This document shows positions 16,715-24,186 of a DNA stretch of 64,000 bases, piece after piece (the first letter of the stretch is position 1; each line of letters opens with the position of its first letter). This stretch comes from CAISIP01 sp031396205. GTDB taxonomy: Bacteria > Pseudomonadota > Gammaproteobacteria > Burkholderiales > Burkholderiaceae_C. Under the pieces are notes generated by a model. The model searched no databases and was not told the origin of the DNA. It saw nothing but the letters and a program-made list of their open reading frames with translations. Location of the stretch: positions 1-64,000 of the forward strand of contig JANNKH010000114.1 of NCBI GenBank assembly GCA_031396205.1, in the 5' to 3' direction. Position numbers and translations under genes: made by a program.

Positions 16715-18706
16715 TCATGACACAGTCACCAGTTTGGTGAGTTCGTCGATGCCAACGGGCGGTTTGGCAAGCCACGGCAATGCATAGGTCTTCTTTGCCA
16801 ATCCCTCAGAGATGCGTGCCACCTGCTTTGCCTCTCCAGCAAGACGTGCGATAAGAAGCGGGTCTTTGGTGCCGGCGGCCAATATGCTCTTGTTGATGAC
16901 CCAGGCGAAGGGCTCAATCTTTGCCCTGCGCAGGTCTTCTTGCAGGGCCTGCGCCTGCAACACAGGGGTGGTCTCTGGCAACGTGACCAGAATGATTTTC
17001 GTGTACGCGGGATCTTGAAGGCGCATCAACGGTGTGACGAAGCGCGCGGAACCCTTGCCCTCAAGCTCCCGCGTCATCTGCCTGTGATAGGCACCGGTGG
17101 CATCCATCAGCAACATGGAGTGGCCCGTCGGTGCAGTATCCAGGACCACGAAGGAACTGCGTGCCTCGCTGACGATATGCGAGAACGCATGGAATACGGC
17201 AACCTCCTCGGTACAAGGAGAACGCAGATCTTCCAGCATCAAGGCGCGCTCTTGCTCATTGAGTTCGGCCCCCTTTGTCGCCATGATCTTGTCGACGTAG
17301 CGCTGGGTTTCCACGACAGGGTCGATGCGGTCCACACGCAAGCCATCTACAGCACCGCTCAAGGTCGTTGCCAGGTGTGAAGCCGGGTCCGTGGTGCTCA
17401 GATGGACGGACTTGCCACGCAGGACCAGGCCCAGGGCGAGCGCCGCAGCAATGGTCGTCTTTCCGACCCCGCCCTTACCCATCACCATGATGAGACCGTG
17501 CCCAGCCTGGACCAGGTCTTCGACCAGCGCATCCAATCCCATGCCCTCTTTCATCGTCGGAACTTCGGATGGGTGCGTTGTGACTGTGAGCGCACCAGTG
17601 TCGAGAAGCGCCTGCAAAGCTGGCAAGCCAACGGTGTCGAATGACCGCAGCGGTACCTGGTCCTGGCCCAGCAGGCGCAGGTTCTGCGGCATTTCAGCGA
17701 TGGCCTGGTGGCCCAGGGCCTCCATGGCCATGGCGACCGCATCGTTCTTGTCTGTCGCCCGGAAAACGCCGTTCATTACGAGCCATTGGTTACCCAGTCC
17801 CAGTGTCCGCAGTTCTTCGGAGGTCCGTGATGCTTCGGCAATCGCTCCCTTCTCGGGACGTGTCACCAGCACCACGGTAGTCATTGCAGGATTGGACAAA
17901 GCATCAAGCGCAGCCTTGAACCGAACTTCCTGCATCTTCAAACCGGAGTGCGGACCCAAGCAGGAAGCTCCACGGTCATTCCCAGCCAGGAAGCCCGACC
18001 AGGCCTTTGGCAAACTCAGTAAACGCAGGGTGTGCCCGGTCGGCGCGGTGTCGAAGATGATGTGGTCGTAGTTCGGGTTCTCATCGGCCAGCAGTGACGA
18101 GAACTCGTCGAAGGATGCAATCTCGGTCGTACAGGCGCCGGACAACTGCTCTCTCACCGTGGCAATATCAGTGTCGGACGTGTCCTGGCCCATCTGCCCG
18201 ACGACACGTTGCCGATAGGCTTGTGCAGCCGCGTCGGGGTCAATGTTCAGTACCGACAGCCCCGGGGCCCCGGGAACCTTAGTCGCCTGGTTGCTCAGCG
18301 CAACACCCAGCATGGCATCCAGATTGGAAGCGGAATCCGTGCTCACCAGAAGCACTCTCTTGCCGCTGTCGGCCAAGTACAGCGCCACTGCAGCGGAAAG
18401 AGACGTCTTGCCAACCCCGCCCTTGCCGGTAAAGAAGATGTGCCTGGTCGGCTGACTCAGCAAATCCAGCGGCTTGGGCTTCAACCAGGTTTCCACCTTT
18501 TCATGGGAGGGAATACCACCGCTGTGGACGAGCTTGCCGTCCACGGTTACTGCGGGGGTGGCTTTGATGCCAAGCCGTGTGCGCTCCGACTGGCTCTCGT
18601 TCATGGACAGCTGCACTTCAATGCCCAAGGTTTTGGCCGCTCGCTCGACCATGGCCGCAGTGCTTTGGCATTTGCTGCACCCTGAACCCAAGACCACGAC
18701 TTCCAT
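16715..18706 (-). CDS. arsA: thioredoxin-fold/ArsA fusion, arsenical pump-driving ATPase
   Basis: A 663-residue protein, longer than ArsA (about 585). Residues 1-78 form a TM0996/MTH895-type thioredoxin-like domain with the redox motif GCSKC (C10, C13) and the cis-Pro loop KATPAVTVDGK. Two ArsA halves follow: Walker A at 94-101 and 410-417 (both GKGGVGKT) and DTAPTGH after each. The three As/Sb-binding cysteines of ArsA are present (SGACTTEIASFDEF C192, ASCLGP C249, RSPCTEEVAVF C498). ArsA drives ArsB-mediated arsenite export. No arsB, arsD or arsR is in the window, so the partner pump must lie elsewhere or be lost. The start at 18706 has a GTGAG-type ribosome site. Confidence 0.92.
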   Translation of the reverse strand: MEVVVLGSGCSKCQSTAAMVERAAKTLGIEVQLSMNESQSERTRLGIKATPAVTVDGKLVHSGGIPSHEKVETWLKPKPLDLLSQPTRHIFFTGKGGVGKTSLSAAVALYLADSGKRVLLVSTDSASNLDAMLGVALSNQATKVPGAPGLSVLNIDPDAAAQAYRQRVVGQMGQDTSDTDIATVREQLSGACTTEIASFDEFSSLLADENPNYDHIIFDTAPTGHTLRLLSLPKAWSGFLAGNDRGASCLGPHSGLKMQEVRFKAALDALSNPAMTTVVLVTRPEKGAIAEASRTSEELRTLGLGNQWLVMNGVFRATDKNDAVAMAMEALGHQAIAEMPQNLRLLGQDQVPLRSFDTVGLPALQALLDTGALTVTTHPSEVPTMKEGMGLDALVEDLVQAGHGLIMVMGKGGVGKTTIAAALALGLVLRGKSVHLSTTDPASHLATTLSGAVDGLRVDRIDPVVETQRYVDKIMATKGAELNEQERALMLEDLRSPCTEEVAVFHAFSHIVSEARSSFVVLDTAPTGHSMLLMDATGAYHRQMTRELEGKGSARFVTPLMRLQDPAYTKIILVTLPETTPVLQAQALQEDLRRAKIEPFAWVINKSILAAGTKDPLLIARLAGEAKQVARISEGLAKKTYALPWLAKPPVGIDELTKLVTVS

Positions 18707-19451
18707 ATCATCTCACTTCGAAGAAAAACGTACGGCTGTGCTTGCCGAATTGACCGAATGGGGATGCGCGGCATGCAGGTTTACCTTCACATTGGCCGAC
18801 GCAGGCCTTGAGCGTGCGGCATCCAGGTTGAGGCGCTGGATGGCAGAATCGCAAGCTCCTCGTCCAAGTTGGATGTCGTGCAAATGCTGTCAGCGCCTCG
18901 CCAGTACCAAAATTTCCATCTTGCCCACGGCTCCCGCATTTCCGCAGCTTTTATGTTGGTGGAAGGCTGCAGGGCAGCCAATGACCAGGGTCAAGTCGTC
19001 GCCAAATACTTGGGCATGTCGGATGCACCCATCAAGCGTAGTCCACGACGAGTTGCCCGTACGGACAATGGCACAGTCGACCCCTTCAGTCTGTTCGCTC
19101 GCCCACAAAGAAGCGACGCAATTTGATGGGCCGGGACTGTCGCAATATCAGCGTACGACCGGAACCGGGCGTTGCGATTTAAGCTGCGAGCGCGCAGAAT
19201 TGCCTCTCGGATTTGGCCTGCGGGTGCCGCATTGGTTTTATAGGACATGTGGGCAACTTCGGCGGTAAGTGCCGCCTGTGCGAGTCTTCAACGATTGTGT
19301 CGAAGCCAAAACTTCTCGCAGGTGGAAATCCGCAGATTGCCAAAGCGGATGGCGATGACCCAGTGCAGGCCTGTATTTTGGCCGTCCCAGGATGAAAGAG
19401 TGACGTAACGTGCCGCCTGGGTGTGCTCATCAGACCTCCAAGGAAATTTAG
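18707..19451. other. 745-base stretch without a recognisable gene
   Basis: Short open frames occur on both strands but none has a convincing domain, start or ribosome site. A minus-strand stretch near 19150-19200 contains RFRSYADIA, faintly like alkylguanine-transferase-type proteins, and does not extend into the rest of that family. The composition is of the lower-GC island type. It may be decayed resistance genes upstream of arsA. The arsA promoter should be at the left end. Confidence 0.4.
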
Positions 19452-20105
19452 ATGCAGAAACTGGTGGTACGCGGGTATGCCCTATCAATCGACGGGTTTA
19501 GCTCCGCGCAAGGACAAAGCTTGGAAAACCCGTTCGGCAAGAACGGCCTTGCGCTGATGGACTGGTTTTTTCCAACCCGAACCTGCCGAAAAATGTTTGG
19601 GCAGGAAGGTGGAAGCACAGGAATTGATGACGATTTCATGGCCAAGGCCTTTGAAAATGTTGGCGCCAATATTCTGGGTCGCAACATGTTCGGACCGGTA
19701 CGCGGTCCCTGGGTCGATGTTGAATGGAAAGGTTGGTGGGGTGCCAATCCTGTCTACCATGCGCCCGTTTTTGTAGTAACGAATCACGCGCGCGCGGCAT
19801 TGCCGATGGAAGGTGGGACAACCTTTCACTTTGTAACCGATGGCATCGAGTCTGCATTGCAACAAGCCTTTGCCGCTGCACAGGGGAAAGACGTCCGCTT
19901 GGGCGGAGGCGCGACACTGGTTCGCCAATATCTCAGGGCGAGATTGGTCGACGAACTGCATCTTGTAATTACCAACAAATTGTTAGGTTCTGGTGAGCGC
20001 CTGTTTGAAGGAACGGACAACATTGCACGAGACTACGAATGCGTGGAGCTAGTTGCATCTGAGGCCGTCACCCATGTGCGGCTCGTGAAGAGGGACCAAA
20101 AATAA
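19452..20105 (+). CDS. RibD C-terminal/dihydrofolate reductase-like protein
   Basis: A 217-residue protein of the RibD_C/DHFR-like superfamily, NADPH-dependent reductases often found singly on mobile DNA. Recognisable segments are the YALSIDGFSS N-terminus, NILGRNMFGPVRGPW (the nucleotide-binding turn), APVFVVTNHAR, VRLGGGATLVRQYL and ELHLVITNKLLGSGERLF. It appears intact. The true substrate is unknown; most such proteins are not drug targets or riboflavin enzymes. The next genes are a broken VOC gene and a second reductase of the same superfamily. Confidence 0.88.
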   Translation: MQKLVVRGYALSIDGFSSAQGQSLENPFGKNGLALMDWFFPTRTCRKMFGQEGGSTGIDDDFMAKAFENVGANILGRNMFGPVRGPWVDVEWKGWWGANPVYHAPVFVVTNHARAALPMEGGTTFHFVTDGIESALQQAFAAAQGKDVRLGGGATLVRQYLRARLVDELHLVITNKLLGSGERLFEGTDNIARDYECVELVASEAVTHVRLVKRDQK

Positions 20106-20198
20106 AGTACTGTTCTGCGCCTTCAACGCAGCTTGAATTTTTCGTTGGAACCCGGACAGGGGTTCTCCGCCGTTGAACAAAATGGGGCAACTTCAACC

Positions 20199-20414
20199 GT
20201 GTTCTCACACATCTTCGTTGGCGTCAGTGATTTCGAAAGGGCGCTTGGCTTCTACAACCCCATGACGTCAGCGCTTGGGATTGAGGCTCGCTTCTGTGCG
20301 AGAGCGTCCGGGGGCCGGCTGGCTGGCAGTCGAGTCCCGACCCAAGGCCGCTCTTCCTCATTGATTCACTCAACGACAAACTGGCACACGGACCCGGGAG
20401 TGACCAGACCATAA
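20199..20414 (+). pseudogene. VOC (glyoxalase/bleomycin resistance-like) fragment, frameshifted
   Basis: From the GTG at 20199 the frame reads FSHIFVGVSDFERALGFYNP and ALGIEARFCAR, the first beta-alpha-beta unit of a VOC-family protein. The following family segment (AGWQSSPDPRPLFLIDSLND) is found in a different frame, so a frameshift lies near 20305. The second half of the domain, which completes the metal site, is absent before the next gene starts at 20431. It is a non-functional remnant. Confidence 0.75.
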
Positions 20415-20430
20415 GAAGGAGCATTTTCAC

Positions 20431-20961
20431 ATGGCGAAGCTCGTCTTTGGAATGAACCAGTCATTAGATGGCTACATCGACCACTTGGCGTTCGCGCCGG
20501 GCCCATTGCTCTTTCGTCACTTCATCGAGCAGGTTCGCGGCCTGACCGGCAGTGTGTACGGTCGCCGCATGTATGAGGTGATGCGCTATTGGGACGGGGA
20601 ACATCCCGAGTGGGACGCGGCGGAACGCGACTTCGCTACCGTTTGGCGAAATCAGCGAAAGTGGGTTGTGTCACGTACGCTCAAGTCTGTCGGTGTCAAT
20701 GCCACGCTCGTCACGAATGACGTGGTTGCAACAAGCCGCCAGCTGAAGGCCGAAGTTGATGGAGAGATAGACGTTGCAGGCCCGGACCTGGCACGGAGCC
20801 TGACCGACGCCGGCCTAATTGATGAATATCGAATCTACCTACATCCAGTCGTGCTGGGTTCCGGCAAACCCTTCTTCGCCGGCCCTCGTCCGCGACTCCG
20901 CCTTCAAGCTACCGAGCGAATGGACGAGGACGTGATGAGGTTGACCTACGTTCCTGCCTAG
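20431..20961 (+). CDS. dihydrofolate reductase family protein
   Basis: A 176-residue RibD_C/DHFR-like reductase. Family segments are MAKLVFGMNQSLDGYIDHLA, GRRMYEVMRYWD, KWVVSRTLKSV, EIDVAGPDLARSL and DEYRIYLHPVVLGSGKPFF. An AAGGAG ribosome site lies about 8 bases upstream of the ATG. It appears intact and is only distantly related to the reductase at 19452, so the pair is not a simple duplication. Physiological substrate unknown. Confidence 0.9.
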   Translation: MAKLVFGMNQSLDGYIDHLAFAPGPLLFRHFIEQVRGLTGSVYGRRMYEVMRYWDGEHPEWDAAERDFATVWRNQRKWVVSRTLKSVGVNATLVTNDVVATSRQLKAEVDGEIDVAGPDLARSLTDAGLIDEYRIYLHPVVLGSGKPFFAGPRPRLRLQATERMDEDVMRLTYVPA

Positions 20962-21290
20962 CCGCCCGATGGGCCGCTCCAGCCATCTTGCAATGTTTCG
21001 CAGTGCTGACTGCGCGTGCGCCGCGGGCTGGTTTGCACAAAGACAATGGCCACCTGGGTTTTGGTTCGGTGAACAACGAAATAGGCCTCTGCCTGTCAAC
21101 TGATCGTTGAGAGAGGCTGTAAATCAAGGCCCGAAAAAGCCGTTTGCAACCCCTTATTGGAACGGCTAGCGTTTCCTATGGGGCTTTTGAATCGGTCCGC
21201 ATTTCGCAGACGCCGGATTTGCTCGCTTCGACCAGGACCAGACGTTCGCATCGGGCACACAAGCGAAAACTCAAGCGCGTGCGAATGTAG
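20962..21290. other. intergenic, nothing recognised
   Basis: No gene or clear regulatory element seen between the DHFR-like gene and the end of the TumA-like gene. Confidence 0.3.
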
Positions 21291-21647
21291 TCATGCTGAC
21301 GAAAGATTGATGCTTGCCTGCACTTCATTCCAAGGAGCAGTCAATTTTCGGCCTTCCCATACCAAAAGTCCTCCTGACTCCAGGGCGCTCACGTCCTGAT
21401 GCACATTCTTGTAGTCGCGACCCAATGACGCAGCCAGTTCACGCACGCTTGCCGCACCATGCTGTCGCACGAATCGCAATAGTTCCAGCCTGCGTGGGGA
21501 CAGTGTCTCCGTCATCGCCTGAAAACTGAGGAAGGTCACATGCGCTTCATCGACAGGCTCACCCGTCTGCGCGCGACGCCACGCATCGACGAAGCGCTTG
21601 CCCATCGCCGCCAGGTCATCGACATGCACTTGGATTTTCGTCGCCAT
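21291..21647 (-). CDS. TumA-like/HVO_A0114-type DNA-binding antitoxin
   Basis: A 118-residue winged-HTH protein of the HVO_A0114-like group. MATKIQVHVDDLAAMGKRFV is followed by AHVTFLSFQAMTETLSPRRL and then the HTH (LLRFVRQHGAASVRELAASL, then KNVHQDVSALESGGLL). Such proteins are antitoxins or repressors of TumE-type toxins. It starts 4 bases after the TumE-like gene; the ATG at 21647 is chosen for its position and the conserved N-terminus. It probably neutralises the neighbour and represses the shared promoter, where two matched palindromes lie. Confidence 0.85.
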   Translation of the reverse strand: MATKIQVHVDDLAAMGKRFVDAWRRAQTGEPVDEAHVTFLSFQAMTETLSPRRLELLRFVRQHGAASVRELAASLGRDYKNVHQDVSALESGGLLVWEGRKLTAPWNEVQASINLSSA

Positions 21648-21651
21648 GGTG

Positions 21652-21954
21652 TTATTCCTTCCGTTGCAAATCATCCCGGCGGACACTTTCAATATCCGCC
21701 AGGAAGTCAGAGATAAGTTGCTCCACTGACACAAACCGGTATCGCAGTTCTCGGCCCGTTATGTGCTTGTGGTCACCCCTGCCGCGCTCATTGTCGTAAC
21801 CCACCAGGCGCTTACCAGCATGGCCGTAGTACAGGTTGTATTTCAGTCCATGCGGACGTTCCGTGTCGGCCGTGGCAAGCTGCCAGATGGTCATTTCGAC
21901 AATCGACCCGTCGGGCAAAGTTGCCTTGTCATGAAACAGCTTTTCCGCCTTCAT
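21652..21954 (-). CDS. TumE family (DUF6516) toxin of a toxin-antitoxin pair
   Basis: A 100-residue protein matching the TumE/DUF6516 pattern: KLFHDKATLPDGSIVEMTIWQL, shortened, then HGLKYNLYYGHAGKRLVGYDNE and GDHKHITGRELRYRF. Members pair with an HTH antitoxin encoded directly downstream, as here. The ATG at 21954 is only two bases from a 17-bp palindrome and has no ribosome site, and a -10-like TACGCT lies 8 bases upstream, so the message may be leaderless. The pair probably stabilises the island. Confidence 0.85.
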   Translation of the reverse strand: MKAEKLFHDKATLPDGSIVEMTIWQLATADTERPHGLKYNLYYGHAGKRLVGYDNERGRGDHKHITGRELRYRFVSVEQLISDFLADIESVRRDDLQRKE

Positions 21955-21956
21955 TT

Positions 21957-21999
21957 ATGGTGCAGCGTACCATCGGATATTGATGGTGTCAAACACCAT
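21957..21999 (-). promoter_or_regulatory. tumEA promoter with two matched 17-bp palindromes
   Basis: Two palindromes share the plan ATGGT-N7-ACCAT: 21957-21973 (ATGGTGCAGCGTACCAT) and 21983-21999 (ATGGTGTCAAACACCAT), centres 26 bases apart. On the minus strand a consensus -35 TTGACA lies inside the distal one and, after 17 bases, TACGCT inside the proximal one. Repressor binding to both would cover the whole promoter. Confidence 0.75.
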
Positions 22000-22029
22000 A
22001 ATTGTGCATTGCCTGTCGAACACCTGGTC

Positions 22030-22150
22030 ATCACCGTGAGTGTCCGCTTCCCGTCACGCTGCAGGTCCGCTTTGGGCACTTAGCGGCCAGACATGACTGA
22101 CCGTTCGGGGGCAGCCCCAACCGATGGCCATTCAAAACAAGGACGTGATG
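22030..22150. repeat. possible dispersed intergenic repeat
   Basis: The run GAGTGTCCGCTT ... GGTCCGCTTTGGGCACTTAG ... GACTGACCGTTCGGGG resembles a short repeat that I recall being scattered between genes of Comamonadaceae-type genomes. There is only this one clear copy in the window, with a vaguer one near 15.2 kb, so the call rests on memory. Confidence 0.3.
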
Positions 22151-22207
22151 TTGGATGCGACGCCCCCTCCATTTGCTCATGCCCAACGGCCACCCGTCAT
22201 CCCCGCT

Positions 22208-22873
22208 TCAAATGCCAATACCCTGGCGCTCCAGTATGTCGCCGACCAGCTCGAGCCGCACCAGCGGGTTGTCCAACGCCATCAGGCGCTGTTGGAGTTC
22301 CAGCGGCAGGCCGAGCACTTCGCACCAGCGGTTGGCGACCCAGCCGCAATCGTGCAGCGCAAAAGGTGCCTGGAACGGCAGCGGCTGTTCTGACTCGCCC
22401 CGCTGCTGCAGTCGCTCAATCAGCTTGCCCAGGGCCAGGGCAATGGGTTCGAGGTCAGGCGGCACCGGTATGGCAGCGTCAGCGGGCACTTGCTGCACAT
22501 TGCCGATCCACAGTCCGTGACGCAATTTCTCGCGCCGGTTCACGCAAAAGCGCTGCACGCCGGTGCAGCGGATTTCCATCAGACCCGGTTGAGGCTTTGT
22601 CAGTGTTGTGATCGTGGCCAACGTGCCGACCCCGTGGAAGTCCTCATCGGTCGTGGGTTTGCCGGTGGAGCCCGCGTGGGGTGCGCGCAATACTTCCGAG
22701 CCACCGGTAAGTGCCACCACGCCGAACGGCGCGCCATGCCGATAGCATTTGCCGATCATGTCCAGGTAGCGCACCTCGAATATCCGCAGCGGCAACACGC
22801 CACCGGGAAACAACACGGTGCCCAGCGGGAACAGCGGCAGTGATGTGAGCGTCAATGCAGGTTCCATGGCCAC
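22208..22873 (-). CDS. LON substrate-binding domain protein (Lon N-terminal-like)
   Basis: A 221-residue protein consisting of the Lon N-terminal (PF02190-type) domain without AAA or protease parts. Hallmarks are LTSLPLFPLGTVLFPGGVLPLRIFEVRY (shortened in parts), FGVVAL, VGTLATI and MEIRCTGVQRFCV, followed by an alpha-helical region with WVANRWCEVLGLPLELQQRL and a C-terminal LELVGDILERQG. Such stand-alone proteins are common in proteobacteria, and their function is unclear. The gene is single and marks the right side of the accessory island. Confidence 0.92.
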   Translation of the reverse strand: MAMEPALTLTSLPLFPLGTVLFPGGVLPLRIFEVRYLDMIGKCYRHGAPFGVVALTGGSEVLRAPHAGSTGKPTTDEDFHGVGTLATITTLTKPQPGLMEIRCTGVQRFCVNRREKLRHGLWIGNVQQVPADAAIPVPPDLEPIALALGKLIERLQQRGESEQPLPFQAPFALHDCGWVANRWCEVLGLPLELQQRLMALDNPLVRLELVGDILERQGIGI

Positions 22874-22921
22874 CCGCCTGCGCAGTGATCGATCGGCTGC
22901 ACCTTCACACCGACGGCACGC

Positions 22922-24091
22922 TCAGGCGTGCAACACCGGTTCCATCGCGCCCGCGCGGGCCACCGGTTTGAGCTTGTCCAGCGCCGCACGGAGATGGCCC
23001 ACGGTACGTTCGATGTTGTGCAATTTTTCCAGCCCGAACAGGCCGATACGGAAGCTCTGGAAACCCGCCCCCTCGTCGCACTGCAACGGCACGCCAGCGG
23101 CGGTCTGCAGGCCCAGGCCCAGAAACTTCTTGCCCGACTGGATGCCCGCATCGTCGGTGTAGCTGACCACCACCCCCGGCGCCTGGAAACCCGGCGCGGC
23201 CACACTGGCAAGGCCATGCTCTGCCAGCAGGGCCCGGACCGCGTCGCCCAATGCCTGCTGCTCCGCATGCAACCGTGCAAAGCCATAAGCACGGGTTTCG
23301 AACATCACGTCGCGCAGTCGGGTCAGGGCGTCGGTCGGCATGGTGGCATGGTAGGCATGGCCGCCTGCCTCATAGGCCTCCATGATCTGCAGCCATTTGC
23401 GCAGGTCGCAGGCAAAACTGCTGCTGGTGGTCGAATCGATATGCTTGCGGGCGGCCTCGCTGAGCATCACCATCGCGCAGCATGGCGAACTGCTCCAACC
23501 CTTTTGCGGCGCGCTGACCAGCACATCGACGCCACAGGCCTGCATATCGACCCAGATCGTGCCCGAGGCAATGCAGTCAAGCACGAACAGGCCACCCACC
23601 GCATGCACCGCGTCGCCAACCGCACGCAGGTAGTCGTCGGGCAGCATCATGCCGCTGGCGGTTTCCACATGCGGCGCGAACACCAGCGCCGGTTTGCTGG
23701 CCCGGATGCTGGCCACGACCTCGTCGATCGGTACCGGCGCAAACGGTGCCTGCGGGCCTTCGCCGATACGGCGTGCCTTGTGGATGATGGCCTCGGCCGG
23801 GATCTTGCCCATGTCGAAGATCTGGCTCCAGCGGTAGCTGAACCAGCCGTTGCGGATCACCAGCACCTTTTGGTCATGCGCGAACTGGCGCGCCACGGCC
23901 TCCATGCCGAAGGTGCCGCTGCCCGGCACGATGACCGCGCTGTGCGCGTGGTAGACCTCCTTGAGCACGCCGGAGATGTCCTTCATCACACCCTGGAAGC
24001 TGCCGGACATGTGGTTCAGCGCGCGATCGGTGTAGACCACCGAGTATTCGAGCAGACCGTTGGGGTCTACATGGGGCAGTAATCCTGGCAT
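22922..24091 (-). CDS. class V aminotransferase (alanine-glyoxylate/serine-glyoxylate type)
   Basis: A 389-residue PLP enzyme of aminotransferase class V. Signposts are VIVPGSGTFGMEAVARQF (cofactor phosphate loop), the FVLDCIASGTIWVDM aspartate region, and the Schiff-base lysine in VSAPQKGWSSSP. The N-terminus MPGLLPHVDPNGLLEYSVVY is typical, so ATG 24091 is chosen over the longer open frame. The enzyme probably moves an amino group between alanine or serine and a 2-oxo acid such as glyoxylate. The downstream LON-domain gene starts 48 bases later; a functional link is not evident. Confidence 0.85.
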   Translation of the reverse strand: MPGLLPHVDPNGLLEYSVVYTDRALNHMSGSFQGVMKDISGVLKEVYHAHSAVIVPGSGTFGMEAVARQFAHDQKVLVIRNGWFSYRWSQIFDMGKIPAEAIIHKARRIGEGPQAPFAPVPIDEVVASIRASKPALVFAPHVETASGMMLPDDYLRAVGDAVHAVGGLFVLDCIASGTIWVDMQACGVDVLVSAPQKGWSSSPCCAMVMLSEAARKHIDSTTSSSFACDLRKWLQIMEAYEAGGHAYHATMPTDALTRLRDVMFETRAYGFARLHAEQQALGDAVRALLAEHGLASVAAPGFQAPGVVVSYTDDAGIQSGKKFLGLGLQTAAGVPLQCDEGAGFQSFRIGLFGLEKLHNIERTVGHLRAALDKLKPVARAGAMEPVLHA

Positions 24092-24186
24092 GATGATCTC
24101 CGATAAGGCAAAAGCACATTTTGGCAGACTGGTGCAATTTGGTACACACTGAAGCCAGCTTGCACCCTTGCTGAGGGAATGACAAT

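Noticed and set aside
18787..19248. Weak resemblance to an alkylguanine transferase (RFRSYADIA)
   Set aside because: Only a few residues agree and the catalytic PCHR motif is absent; treated as no gene.
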